DNA from: Jaminaea rosea
Taxonomy: Eukaryota > Basidiomycota > Exobasidiomycetes > Microstromatales
Assembly: GCF_003144245.1 (NCBI RefSeq)
Contig: NW_020289984.1
Span: 310,001-374,000, forward strand
Direction of reading: 5' to 3'
DNA length: 64,000 nucleotides
Under the pieces are notes generated by a model. That model was not told the DNA's origin. It saw nothing but the letters and a program-made list of their open reading frames with translations, and did no database searches. The position numbers and the translations under genes are program-made. Positions 35,395 to 45,885 of this stretch are shown in pieces (within the stretch, counting starts at the first letter, position 1; each line of letters opens with the position of its first letter).

Positions 35395-36765
35395 TCAACG
35401 AGCGCGCTTCTGCGCAAGCTCAATCTGCTCATTGAGCCTATCGATCCTGGCGGGATGCTGGCCCCAATCAATCTTCTGCTGACGTGGATCGGGGCAGGGG
35501 ATGTCGAAGGGGTCATAGGGGCACGGAGCCCAGCCCATGTAGTGCGCCTTGCGATAGTTGGGCCAAGTGGGCAGCGCTGGCCTTTCCTGGATGTCGAAGA
35601 GTGGAAAAGCAAAGCCGGTGCCCGCCTCATAGAGCATGGGGAAGGGGTAGTCCGAAGCCCACTCGGGCACGAAGGTGATCCTTTCGAACAAGACTGCCGG
35701 CGTGGGGATGGATTCGACCTCGTCGTCGCTCATGTTGGGGCGAGCAGGGATGGGAGGAGGGCGAGGGTCGACAGCACCCGCAGAGAGGTCAGGCCTGCGT
35801 GCCCATCCGTACTCAAGGCGGTTGAGCCAATGGGACTTGGAGAACTTGTACATGCGTTCCGTCAGGGTAGCAGGCTGACCGAAGACACCTGGGCGGGGAT
35901 GACCAGGTAGGAAGAGGCCGGGAATAGCAGCGAGTGCTTGGCGCCCATCTTTGCCCTTGAAGGGGAGCGGATAGGTTGCGTCCATCGGCTCACGGTCCGC
36001 GAGCTCGAGCATGGTGAACTTGTCAAAAGGCATCAGTTGGAGCCTTGGGAGGCACGAGAGAGGTGGATATGCCTGAGGACCCTGAATGGGGCAAAGCGTG
36101 CTGGGAGGACGCTGCTGGCCACCCTCGCCTTTTCCTGTCTTCTTCTTCTTCTTGGTACGATTGGCTTTGCTTGGAAGCGTATTAGAGGGTGCAGCGGCGG
36201 CTGCGACTGCGGCTGTGGCTGTGGTGTCAGTGTTGCTCTGCCCCGGAGAAGGTGCGACCCGTCGAACAGCAGAGCTGAATGTGGTCGCAGCCGTTGAGAT
36301 TGCGCACGGCGCAGCCTGACTACTGACGTCGTCGCCTGCCAGCAATTGCGTAGGAGAGCTCAGACGCGTAACGCAGCCCGTCTCTATGTCATCTTGTTCA
36401 GAGGCTGCTGAGTGATTTGATCTTGGGTCGCCACTGTCCTCAAGCTTGAGCGTCTCAGCGACCGAGGCCAGAAGGCCACAGAAACGAGTGGTAGGCCCAC
36501 GAGTAGAGGCTGTCTTAGAGGGCAATGCGTCGGGTCCCTTAGAAACGCTGCTGTCAGTGACAGTAAGGGTGCCCTGCTGAGGAGCAACATCGCTGAGTTT
36601 GGCCTCGCCGTTGTTGGAAGAAAAGCAGCTCTGGGTGACGGTGATGGAAGGATCGGTGTTGGGATGGGCGAAGGTAGGCGCAGACGTAGTCGCGGGAGCG
36701 GGCGTGGGCGAAGCAGGGCCACCCTCCTTGTGTGCGGGAGAGTCCTCGCCCCTATCAGAACCCAT
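35395..36765 (-). CDS. Paralogue of the RING gene, without RING fingers
   Basis: Intronless, 456 residues. Residues 1-215 are low complexity with a poly-Ala and a Lys-rich run (TKKKKKTGKG). The rest aligns with the central domain of the downstream gene: PLPFKGKDGRQALAAIPGLF, GVFGQPATLTERMYKF, FVPEWASDYPFPMLYE, FPLFDIQERP, WPNYRKAHYMGWAPCPYDPF. It ends in RLNEQIELAQKRAR, at the point where the sister protein continues into its RING. The reading frame is whole, so this looks like a functional domain-only version rather than a relic. No family name can be given. Confidence 0.75.
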   Translation of the reverse strand: MGSDRGEDSPAHKEGGPASPTPAPATTSAPTFAHPNTDPSITVTQSCFSSNNGEAKLSDVAPQQGTLTVTDSSVSKGPDALPSKTASTRGPTTRFCGLLASVAETLKLEDSGDPRSNHSAASEQDDIETGCVTRLSSPTQLLAGDDVSSQAAPCAISTAATTFSSAVRRVAPSPGQSNTDTTATAAVAAAAAPSNTLPSKANRTKKKKKTGKGEGGQQRPPSTLCPIQGPQAYPPLSCLPRLQLMPFDKFTMLELADREPMDATYPLPFKGKDGRQALAAIPGLFLPGHPRPGVFGQPATLTERMYKFSKSHWLNRLEYGWARRPDLSAGAVDPRPPPIPARPNMSDDEVESIPTPAVLFERITFVPEWASDYPFPMLYEAGTGFAFPLFDIQERPALPTWPNYRKAHYMGWAPCPYDPFDIPCPDPRQQKIDWGQHPARIDRLNEQIELAQKRAR

Positions 36766-37046
36766 GTTGGCCGAGTGCGTGGCGATCTGGTTGCACTACT
36801 GATGGGTAGAAGAGAAGAAGAAGCAAAGATGGCTCGAGGCTCGTCTCTTGTGATGAGCGGGAGGCGGGGACAGAGTGATCTACACACCTCCCGCCTCCCT
36901 GCCTCGACTGAGCGTGCTGGCCGACGGATCAAGCGAGCGACGCGCAGGCAGGCAGCCGCTGACGAGCGAACGCGAAAGTGACCAAGTTGTGCCCCTGGCT
37001 ACAGATTGACGCTCCGTCGATGCTGACACGGAGGCCATACCACTCA

Positions 37047-38966
37047 CTACGCTCCCAGCTGCGCTGACTGCCTCTCCGCCACGCTCCCTCTCGCCCCACG
37101 GCCGCCGTGATGCCCATTCGCGCGCTTCTCCTGCTTCTCGTCACCGGGCGTCCCCCAACCCCCACCACCAGGAGTCTCAATCACAATCCGATCTCCTCTT
37201 CTCGCAGTGACCGTGTTCTTGCCACCCATGTTTACCTCCCTCTTCCCTATCAGCCTTCCTTTTTCATCCCTCTCACACTTGACCCACAAATTGCGACCTC
37301 CCTCTGCGTCCCCTCCCCCTTCGAGGCCGAAGGGTCTCAGCACCCTCCGTTCAGACAAGATGCTGACCCCAATTTCCTCGGGCAAGAACTCGATATCCCT
37401 CACCACCCCATCCCCTCCATTGTACTTCCCCTTTCCTCCGGACCCTTGCCTGATCTCGAACCGTCTCAACAGCACGGGCAAGCTGCGCTCCATGACCTCG
37501 ACGTCCGAGATGCGGGTATTGGTCATATGCGTGTGGCAGGTAGTCCCATGCCATGATGGGCCAGCGCCACTTCCACCACAGATGGTCTCGTACTGCGCCC
37601 AGCCTTGTACATGTTTGCCTTCTGAGTCGACCCCGCCGGCGCCGAAGGTCAGGTTGGACATGTCTCCCTGCGAGGCAGCGGAGGCTTTGAATGCGCGCAG
37701 GACTACGTCGACTATGCGTTGTGAAGTCAGAACATTACTGAGGGCGAAAAAAGAGGATTGAGAGAGGGTTAGCATGACCATGCTGAGCTCTTGTCGTGCG
37801 CGCCTCCACTCACCCGCCTACTACGGCGGCCTCATCACTCGGATCAAGCAGGCTTCCTTTCGGAATCTTGATCTCCACAGGCGCGAGACAGCCACTGTTG
37901 AGCGGCATATCCACGTCTACCATGCATCGCAAGCAGTAGATGATCGCGCTAGATGCCACACTTCGCGGTACGTTCCAGTTTCCGCACACCTCTGGTCCTG
38001 TTCCCTCGAAGTCAAAGACGGCTGATCCCTGCTCCGGGTCGAGGGTGACGTGCAGCTCGATGGGAGTCCCATCATCCATGTAGTCTTTGGCGTGCAGCGA
38101 ATTGGTGCCTTGTCTCTGGGCCACGTCCTTGAGGAGGTTGCGGACGGAGAGCTCAGCATTGTCCCTGATGAAGGCCATGTACTGGCCAAATAGCAAGCAA
38201 GAAGAGAAGGGACGTCAGTTTGAGGGGTGACCGTGACTTTGTGGCGTCTCGAAACCCTCTCTCGACTCACGTCCTGAACCATTTCCAGCCCCCACTCGTC
38301 GATCAGTCCGCCAATCAAGTTGATCCCCTTTTGGTTCGCAGCAATCTGAGCCTGCAGATCCGACTCTACATCTCTGAAAGCTCTACTGCCTGAGCAGCCC
38401 GGATGTTTTGCCGGCTCTTCGATCATGAGCCTCTCGAGCTCCTCCCTCTGGTATTTGCCCTGATCCACGATCTTGAAAGACTTAATCTGGGCGCCTTCCT
38501 CGTAAATTGACTTGGAATGGGGTGGCATGCTCCCCGGTAGGATACCGCCGATGTCTGCGTGGTGACCACGTGATGCGACGACGAAGACGATCTCCCCTCC
38601 AGAAAAGACGGGAGTGATGACGGTGATGTCGGGCAGGTGTGAGCCTCCGGCAGTGGGATGGTTTGCAAGGATAACGTCCCCCTCCTTGATGCCTTCCTTG
38701 CCGAGCGTGTCGATTTGATAAGAGACTGCGAAGGACATGGACCCTAGATGGACTGGCAAGTGCGGGGCATTTGCAACTAGCTGACCATTTGGGGAGAAGA
38801 CGGCACATGAGAAGTCGAGGCGTTCTCGAATGTTGACGCTGACGGATGTTTGTTCAAGGGTACGGCCCATTGCTTCGGCGATGCTCATAAACCGATTCGC
38901 GAAGACTGAGAGAAGGACGGGATCCGGACCATCCTTGGTGGTTTGTGATCTTTCATTGGCGGGCAT
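37047..38966 (-). CDS. Hydantoinase B / 5-oxoprolinase B half, free-standing
   Basis: Exons are 38966-38271, 38181-37814 and 37737-37047, all GT-AG, giving 584 residues, the length of a full HyuB domain. The match begins at residue 14 ([21 protein letters not shown]) and runs through [73 protein letters not shown] and ETPGGGGWG. In fungi 5-oxoprolinase (Oxp1), which opens 5-oxoproline to glutamate using ATP, is normally one protein of about 1250 residues with HyuA before HyuB. Here only 403 bp separate this start from the divergent ARB1 start, so HyuA is not adjacent. It may pair with HyuA from another locus. Confidence 0.88.
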
Positions 38967-39369
38967 GTTGGTGCAGCGTGATGATGGCGAGGAGAAGAGA
39001 AGAGAGCCAATTCATGGCAGCCCGTCGGTGTCCAGTGGCCCGTGCTGGAGCGGGGTAACGTAGCGTGGGGGGCCGAGTGGTGCTGACGTAATCGACGCCG
39101 ACTCTCACTCGACGCTGACGCCCGCGACGAAATTCTCCCTCTCCCTGTGACGTCCGCGCGCAGCAGGGCAGCCAAATCTCTCGATGGCTCAGGCCGACCT
39201 GCTTCGGATTTCGACATTGGATTTCACACCTTCTGGTTCGCACCACCACCACCATCATCACCACGATCAACACGACGAGAGCCCAGCCTCCCGTTCGTTC
39301 ACTCTATCTCTTCACCTTTCGTTCTCTTGACTGAGTAACGAGCTCCAACCTACTACTTCACCGATCAAG
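38967..39369. promoter_or_regulatory. Bidirectional promoter HyuB gene / ARB1
   Basis: About 400 bp between divergent starts. A run of CACCACCACCACC lies near 39241. No HyuA-like coding sequence is present. Confidence 0.45.
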
Positions 39370-41413
39370 ATGCCCGTGTCTGCTTCAAAGGCAAAGCGCC
39401 AGGCGTGAGTGTAGTCCAGCGCTGCAAGGGTCCCAGCAGCGGGTGGGACAAGTGAGCGCAAGGCTAACAGTCTATCCCGCGTTGTCTTGCTCGCAGCGAG
39501 AAGGCCGCAAAGAAGGCCGAGAAGGGCGAGGATGCATCGACATCCAAGACGTCCAAGTCTTCGACGACCAAGGCATCTGGCTCGACCGGCATTACCACGC
39601 CCGACTCGGACGCAGAAGTCGGCGAACTTGACATGAAGAAGCTGGCCCTCGCTACTGAGCGAAATGCATCGGGTGTCATCACCTCGGACGGCCAGTCTCG
39701 TGACATTCACATCGACTCCTTCACCATGTCCTTCCACGGACGCCTCCTCATCGACACGGCAGACATTGCTCTCAACTACGGACAGAGGTACGGTCTCCTC
39801 GGAGAGAACGGGTCGGGAAAGACGACCTTCCTTGAAGCCCTTGCTCACCGAGACGTAGAGATCCCCAAGCATATCGACATCTACCTCGTGCAGGGTGAGG
39901 CAGAGCCTACTGATATCAATGCGCTCGACTACATCATCAAGTCGGCGCGTGAGAAGGTGGCGCGTTTGGAGAAGGAGATCGAGGACATGTCTGTCGCCGA
40001 TGAGGTTGACGAGGTCGGTCTCGAGCTCAAGTACGAGTGCGTAGGCGTGGGAGAGATATCAATAATTACAAGTGTGCCAGTCGCTGACCAGTTTACCCTG
40101 CCCCTGGTCTTCGCAGAGAGCTCGAGGAGCTTGACCCCTCAACCTTCGAGGCCAAGGCCGGAGCCATTCTCCACGGTCTTGGTTTCAGCAAGCAGATGAT
40201 GGCCAAGCCTACCAAGGACATGTCCGGTGGTTGGCGTATGCGCGTCTCCCTCGCTCGTGCCCTCTTCATCAAGCCCCACTTGCTCCTCCTCGACGAGCCT
40301 ACCAACCACTTGGACCTCGAGGCCGTCGTCTGGCTTGAGGCGTATCTCTCCACCTACAACCGCATTCTCGTCCTCACTTCGCACTCGGCTGACTTCATGG
40401 ACTCGGTCTGCACCAACATTCTTGACTTGACGATGCACAAGAAGTTCCTGACCTACGGAGGAAACTACTCGACCTACGTCCGTACCAAGGCCGAGAACGA
40501 GACCAACCAAATGAAGGCCTATGCCAAGCAGCAAGAAGAGATCCAGCACATCAAGAAGTTCATTGCCTCGGCAGGTACCTACGCCAACTTGGTCAAGCAG
40601 GCCAAGTCCAAGCAAAAGATCATCGACAAGATGGAGGCGGCAGGACTCATCGAGCCGATCTCTCAGCCAAGGCAGTTGCGCTTCCACTTTGAGGAGGTTC
40701 GCAAGCTCCCGCCGCCCATTATTGCGTTCAACGAGGTGGGCTTCTCATACTCCGGCGAGAAGAAGGACTTCCTCTACAAGGACCTCTCCTTTGGTATCGA
40801 CATGGACTCGCGTATTGCCATTGTGGGGCAGAACGGAACGGGCAAGTCAACGCTGCTCAACCTGATCACCGGCGCCCTCATGCCCGTCGAGGGAAGCGTG
40901 CAACGCCATGCCGGTCTCAAGATCGCCAAGTACTCGCAACACTCTGCCGACCAGCTCCCCTACGACAAGAGCCCGATCGAGTACATGGAGTCGAAGTACC
41001 GCGAAAAGTACCCGGGCAAAGACGTCCAGTTCTGGCGTGCGCAGATCGGCCGCTTCGGTCTCTCTGGCCAGCACCAGACGTCGGCCATCCGAACCCTTTC
41101 CGACGGTCTCCGCAACCGTGTCGTCTTTGCCGCCCTCGCAATGGAGGCTCCAGAGATCTTGCTGCTCGACGAGCCCACTAACCACTTGGACATGGGATCC
41201 ATCGACGCGCTCGCTCTCGCCATTAAGGACTTCACCGGTGGTGTAGTGGTCGTCTCGCACGACTTCAGGCTGATCGGGCAGGTGGCCAACGAGCTGTGGG
41301 AGGTCAAGGACAAGAAGGTCGTCAACTTGAGGGACATCGGAATTGCGGAGTACAAGAAGGGACTGATGAAGGCGAGTCAGAGCGCGCTGGAGAAGGCCAA
41401 GATGATGAAGTAA
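39370..41413 (+). CDS. ARB1: ABC-F ATPase Arb1 (ABCF2), ribosome biogenesis
   Basis: Soluble twin-cassette ATPase that shuttles with pre-ribosomes and takes part in ribosome quality control. Exons are 39370-39404, 39497-40036 and 40117-41413, giving 623 residues. A Lys/Ser-rich N-terminus leads to cassette 1 (Walker A GENGSGKT, signature MSGGWRMRVSLARAL, Walker B LLLLDEPTNHLDLEA), a helical linker (about 300-370) and cassette 2 (GQNGTGKS, LSDGLRNRVVFAALAM, LLLDEPTNHLDMGS). The LSDGLRNRVVF form of the second signature is characteristic of Arb1/ABCF2. The first exon is only 35 nt. The exon-2 donor is GTGCGT. Confidence 0.95.
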
Positions 41414-41761
41414 GCCCGCTCATGGGAGAGAGTGGTCACGTCACGTCCTCGACGACGGGGACGAGGTTTGTATTCCATTGCTTCAATAGACACGATGATA
41501 TCGATGTGAGGCAGCAAGTGTTCGAGAACGGGCGACTGCGACAAGGTGTTCGGCGGCAGCGGCGGCGACGAGTGCGAGAGCTACCATCACATCATGTCGG
41601 CCCGATCTTCCGACGCTCTTTAGGTGATCGCGTCGGATGACCTCTACCGGGCCGCACGAGGCTCGAGCACGAGCAATGCTAGTCGTTGCCTACCCGCCAT
41701 CGCCCTCTCCCCTCTCTTTGCATCAATCTCAACACCCTTGACCAACATCGTCTCGAACAGA
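41414..41761. other. Intergenic before secreted orphan
   Basis: About 350 bp: ARB1 3' flank and promoter of the secreted-protein gene. Nothing distinctive. Confidence 0.5.
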
Positions 41762-42354
41762 ATGATCCTCGCCACGCTTCTAGCTCTCGAGCTCCTCGCT
41801 CTCATGACAGCCTCGTACGCGCAGGCAGCAAGCCTCGTGGCAGCCTGTCGTATTGGCAACAACCACTGCATCTTGTGAGTCGCGTGGGGAAGCGTCAAGG
41901 GTGGTCTTGCTGAACTCTTCGGCATTTCCCGACCAGCACGCCAGCAGACTCCCTCCTCACCACGCCCGTCGTCATCAGGGACACGGTGCACAAGCTTGTT
42001 GGCATGGAAAAGGATAAGATCGAACAGGGTGAGCGCGACGCGCGGCACCCATTCTCCTTTCTCCTTCACCCCTCTGATCACCCCTCTCGCACAGGCACCT
42101 ACCTCTTCTCTCCCGGGGCAGGCGGCTCCATCCAAGTGACCTGCAAGAAGAGCGCCAAACTGGAGACCTTCTTTTGGTTCTTCGACCAGGAGCCCAGGCT
42201 GAAGGGAGAGAGCACCTATGCTGAGCTTGGAGCGGCCAAGGATAACACGCGTACGGCCCAAGTGCGCCTGGGTGGGCTGGACCCGGTCTACGGAGAAACC
42301 GTCGAGAGGTCCACGGAGGTCGGGATAGATGTCACTGTCTCTTGTCCGCCCTAG
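41762..42354 (+). CDS. Small secreted protein, unrecognised
   Basis: Exons are 41762-41874, 41937-42028 and 42095-42354, all GT-AG, giving 154 residues. Residues 1-22 form a clear signal peptide (hydrophobic run LATLLALELLALMTA, then AQA). The mature protein has four cysteines: two close together (CRIGNNHC), one in VTCKK and one in the last four residues (SCPP). Between them FFWFFDQEP and alternating hydrophobic residues suggest a beta-rich fold. It shares neither motifs nor exon layout with the cysteine-rich array that begins 730 bp downstream. I do not recognise it; secreted and probably disulfide-bonded is all that can be said. Confidence 0.75.
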
Positions 42355-43085
42355 CTGGACGAGGTTAGGCCTCTGCGACTGCGGCGGTGACGGTACGTGC
42401 TAACGGCAAGAAAGGACATCCAGCCTAGGCGGGATGAGAAAAATATTCTCCCAGCTACAGGGTCAATCTGTGTGCCCTAGTATCCTGTTTCATACAAGTC
42501 GCTCCAAGAATTACTTCGTCCCTCACCTCGACCCTAGCAAATAATCGGCTGACAAACGACCGGCTGACAAACGTGATCAATTTAATGCTGCGGTGATAAC
42601 GACGCCGGCGAGGTCGGAGTGAGGGCCGACGGCGAGAGGCAAAGTGTTAATGCGCTCGGCCTTGACGCCTAACCGTACCGCGGAGAGTGATGACCGGACA
42701 AGTGCTGCGGACACTACGGGCCACTCTCGGATGCTTTTCTCGTAGCTTGGATCGCTTCTGGTCGCCGGGTGAGAAGGGTTTCCGGGCAAAAGACACGGCA
42801 AGACTCTTAACTTGGCGCTGAATTGAGACCGTTCTTCGTGTGATCGTAGTAGCATTCGGCGTCGGGGAACAATGCGACTGGTGAGGTACAGGCTACAGTC
42901 CTAGGCATTGTGGTATGGACGTGTCAGGGCTGGGAGGAGACACGTCAAAAGGCATAAGAACCGGAGTCCCTCGGTCTCACCTTGCCCTCTTCGTCTCCCT
43001 CAACCGATCTTGCAAGCGCACTCGTCGCACCACCAGCCAAAGCTACCTCTTCCCCTTGCTCAACCGTCTACCCTTTCAGACCAAC
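42355..43085. other. Intergenic at the left edge of the array
   Basis: About 730 bp. A 13-bp unit, CGGCTGACAAACG, occurs twice in direct orientation near 42547-42574. A - strand frame at 42577-42855 has no recognised features. Confidence 0.5.
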
Positions 43086-43685
43086 ATGCTTCACCTCACT
43101 CTGCTCAGCTTCGTCGCGGGCCTGGCTAATTTCCCAGTCGCGTTGGCCCACCACGCATACTGCTCCTGGGCGTACGTGCCTGGCTCGCCTGCGGACAGCG
43201 GCTTCACGCGCCACTGTCTTGCGCCCAAGATCTACATCGACAGCACCCACGCTCAGTATAAGTGTCTGGAAAGGCAGGTCGTGGCCGATTGGGGCTATCT
43301 CCGACCGTACACCCTTGAATTTGGTGAGCCTCGGCAAGGGACAGCGCAACGTGACCGGACTGCTCATGCTTTCTTGACCTCCCTTCTCGCGCGGCAGCCA
43401 CGCCCTGCGGGGACTCTGGCTATGCGCTGAGGGTCCATCATAAGCATCATCACTGCGACCACGACGTCTGGGCCCTCTGCAACGCCACCGCTCAGGCCAA
43501 CGACCCTCAGGGCTACAGGTGCTACTATATGAAATCTCATGACGATTGTACGTCCCGCTCGGCGCGACTCCCTCACGTGTCCATGCCCCGCGCTGACTTT
43601 GTGTTGCATCTTCTCAGGCGAGTGGCCTCTCACCTTCGAGAACCAGGATGACCTGCCTGCGGCCGTTGATGTCTGGCATCTTTGA
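43086..43685 (+). CDS. Array member 1: secreted 8-cysteine protein (subtype I)
   Basis: Exons are 43086-43323, 43398-43547 and 43618-43685, giving 151 residues with a signal peptide (about 1-21, ending VALA). The eight family cysteines are present: AYCSW, RHC, YKC, TPCG, HHC, ALC, YRC, DDC. The end EWPLTF...AAVDVWHL matches the family C-terminus. It belongs to the subtype with TPCG and CEW rather than ACP and LWP. A His-rich patch (HHKHHHCDHD) lies in the middle. The intron before the VDxxDD block, present in seven relatives, is absent here, so exon 2 runs through YMKSHDD. Function unknown; a secreted effector-like role is inferred from size, signal peptide and clustering. Confidence 0.8.
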
Positions 43686-43952
43686 GGAACAGGCGCAGCA
43701 GTGAGGCGGCCCGCTCGCTACCTTCTCAAAATCGTCGCTGGTCGACGTTGAGGGCAGTGGTAGGCAGTACGCACGTGTGCTCCATCACGACTTCATTGCT
43801 CCTAGAATTTGAAGATTATCACCATTCGACTGCTCACAGATGTTGACGGCGTGGCACACGGCGCAAGAAGCGCTTCTCATTCGATGCCCAGCTTTGCGCG
43901 CTCTTCTACTACAGTACGTACGGTAGCTTCAGGTTCCTGCGTGTCCTCTTCC
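43686..43952. other. Spacer between members 1 and 2
   Basis: About 270 bp; the two genes face each other here with convergent 3' ends. No feature seen. Confidence 0.4.
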
Positions 43953-44564
43953 CTAGAACACACAACCGGGCTCCATGATACCACAACCGAAGTCGCCGTC
44001 CCCAAAGATGTCCAATCTTTCGGGCAGCGCAAGGAAGGTAAACTTGCCCGGCCATTCGCCTGCGAATGCGAGTCGGATGAGCTGTGAACCATGATACTCC
44101 CCTGCAACTTCTGAACGTGTACGAACAGTCATCTTTGCCATTCAGGTAGTAACAATGGGCTGTGTTCTGGTGAGGCAGCACGGCCTTAACCCAGCAAGCA
44201 GCCCAATGTTTGGATCGACATCGCCCGGTGCGCTTATAGTCCCAGCCGTGACGGGAGCAGGGGGAAGCTGCGAGAAGGGTGACCATCAGGTTGTCGTTCA
44301 ATGCATAGCTTTCGCAGAGCTCTTGCTTCATGACTGACCAATCTCGACAATGTCTGGCCTGAGGTGTCCCCACGACGCTGTCTCCGTGTAATCATTAGCT
44401 GTTTGCCACACCGCATGTGTCTTGTTCTCCCTGAATCCCTCCGCATTTAGAAAAAAATTGAAGCCATGGTCGGTGGGGAAGCCGTCCATTTCCCAAAAGC
44501 AGGTGACGTGCTTGGCGAGAGCAGGTAGGAAGAGCAGTGTGGCAGGACTGATCCAAAGAGCATC
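43953..44564 (-). pseudogene. Array member 2: divergent, inverted copy (subtype I)
   Basis: The - strand carries a family member in opposite orientation. Coding blocks are about 44564-44339 (HVTCFW, HGFNFFLN, THAVWQ, ASWGHLRPDIVEI), 44267-44127 (ASPC, GRCRSKHWAAC, TAHCYYLNGKDD) and 44059-43953 (CEWPGKFTF to the stop). The frame is consistent over both introns. A hydrophobic, signal-like stretch (ALWISPATLLFLPALA) precedes the mature part, but I find no ATG in that frame, so it is either missing its start or begins in an exon I cannot see. Cysteines 2 and 3 of the family are both absent, and two extra cysteines occur near the C-terminus. As in member 1, the micro-exon is merged with exon 2. 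Confidence 0.5.
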
Positions 44565-44910
44565 TTGTCGCGTCGGTGGCGGGAAAGCTCTGGCATTACC
44601 GTAGAGGGCTTGACAGTCGCGGGTGTAAAGACGAAGGCTGCAGCCTTGAACCCATCGCTTTCTCGCTTTGGCATACTTTGCTCAATGACCGGAAAGCTCG
44701 GCCGCTTATGTCGCACGTTCGCAGCACCACACTCGGTGGATTCTACTCGGTTGCTTTGCCTCTGACGTACTGTAGGCAGCGAAGGGCAGCGATGTGTGAT
44801 TGCCTCAGCAATGCTTGCTCCAAGTTGACTTCGGGATAAGGTGGAGACGACGGCGGGCCGAACGAACTTCTCTTCCACCTCAAGAGGACCATCTCATCCG
44901 AACGCCCAGC
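44565..44910. other. Spacer between members 2 and 3
   Basis: About 350 bp between divergent genes, probably their shared upstream region. Nothing specific seen. Confidence 0.4.
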
Positions 44911-45537
44911 ATGCAGCTTCCCCTCACACTCATGCTCGTCGGCTTCCCGGTCGTGCTTGCTAGCGTCCCTATCTTCATGTGCTCGTGGAAAATTTCTGAT
45001 GGATCTCCCGAACTGGTCGGCTTCGAGTGGTGGTGCAACGCCGAGAAAAAGATCACGAGCAACGCTACTGCTGACTACGCATGCCACTATGTCGACCGCG
45101 TCGCCGACTTTGGAGCTCAAGGCTTCGAAAAGCAGCTGCGATTCCGGGCCGCGTGTCCTCACGAGCGCAATGATGGCTGGGGCTACACCTCCTGGCATAG
45201 CTGCGGCAATCCTTGGGCAGTCTGCGTCGGCGCCAATGGACCCAACGATAAGCCTATCCAATGCTTCGTGAGAATACTGTAGCGGCGACGCAGGGTATTC
45301 ATCGTACAGTACAGCACTGACGCGCATGCGCTCTTCCTCCACTCCAACTCGAAGTGGGTCGACAAGAATGATGACTGTAAGCGTCGACCCCAGAGAAACA
45401 CTGAGCTCGGCCCCGAGAGAGATTCTCATCGAAAAGTTTTAAATCGCTGACCATTCGGTCCTGCAGGCCTTTGGCCGACCACATTCGATTCTGCTGAGGC
45501 CGCACCTAGTATGGTACAGATCTGGAATAAGAAGTGA
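44911..45537 (+). CDS. Array member 3: secreted 8-cysteine protein (subtype II)
   Basis: Exons are 44911-45267, 45355-45376 (22 nt) and 45467-45537, giving 149 residues. Signal peptide about 1-18, then VPIFMCSWK. All eight cysteines are present (CSW, WWC, YAC, ACP, HSC, AVC, IQC, DDC), with VADFG, NDGWGY, NGPNDKPIQC and SMVQIW near the end. Relative to its siblings, the first intron (between LRF and AAC) is cleanly missing while the intron around the micro-exon remains. Residues CSWKISDGSPE replace the commoner CSWKPFTDSPE. Function unknown. Confidence 0.82.
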
Positions 45538-45797
45538 AAGTGGGTCATAAGAACCAGGATGGTTCAGTCGTGGCACAGATCAATCTACACTATCTAGACA
45601 CTCCAGCGCTTCTATGCCTGCTGATAATGCTCAACTGTGCCCGCTTGCGCCTGAAACACGGCCTGCCGTGTAGCATCGTGAAGCTGTCTTTTGTCTTTTG
45701 CCATTGCCGTCAGTCAGTATAGGAAGGCTCCGTCACGGCTCGTCGACTTTACTCTGCGCCAAAGCGTACCGCCGTATGCGTCCTTGTTGTACTGTAC
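45538..45797. other. Spacer before the relic
   Basis: About 260 bp with no supported gene. Confidence 0.4.
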
Positions 45798-45885
45798 AGT
45801 ACGTCAATCGCGTCGCAGACTATGGAATCCCCGGCTTCGAAAAGCAGATACGGTTCCGTGCTGCGTGCCGAGGAGACTCGCCGGC
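45798..45885 (+). pseudogene. Array relic: short fragment of a family member
   Basis: About 88 bp translate as VNRVADYGIPGFEKQIRFRAAC, split here as VNRVADYGIPGFEK and QIRFRAAC. This matches member 3 (VDRVADFGAQGFEK, QLRFRAAC) closely, including the junction where the first intron is missing. The rest of the gene is not recognisable on either side. It is a fragment of a duplicated copy related to member 3. Confidence 0.7.

Noticed and set aside
44447-44878. 144-codon - strand frame between members 2 and 3
   Set aside because: It overlaps the better-supported first block of member 2 in another frame and has no motif of its own.
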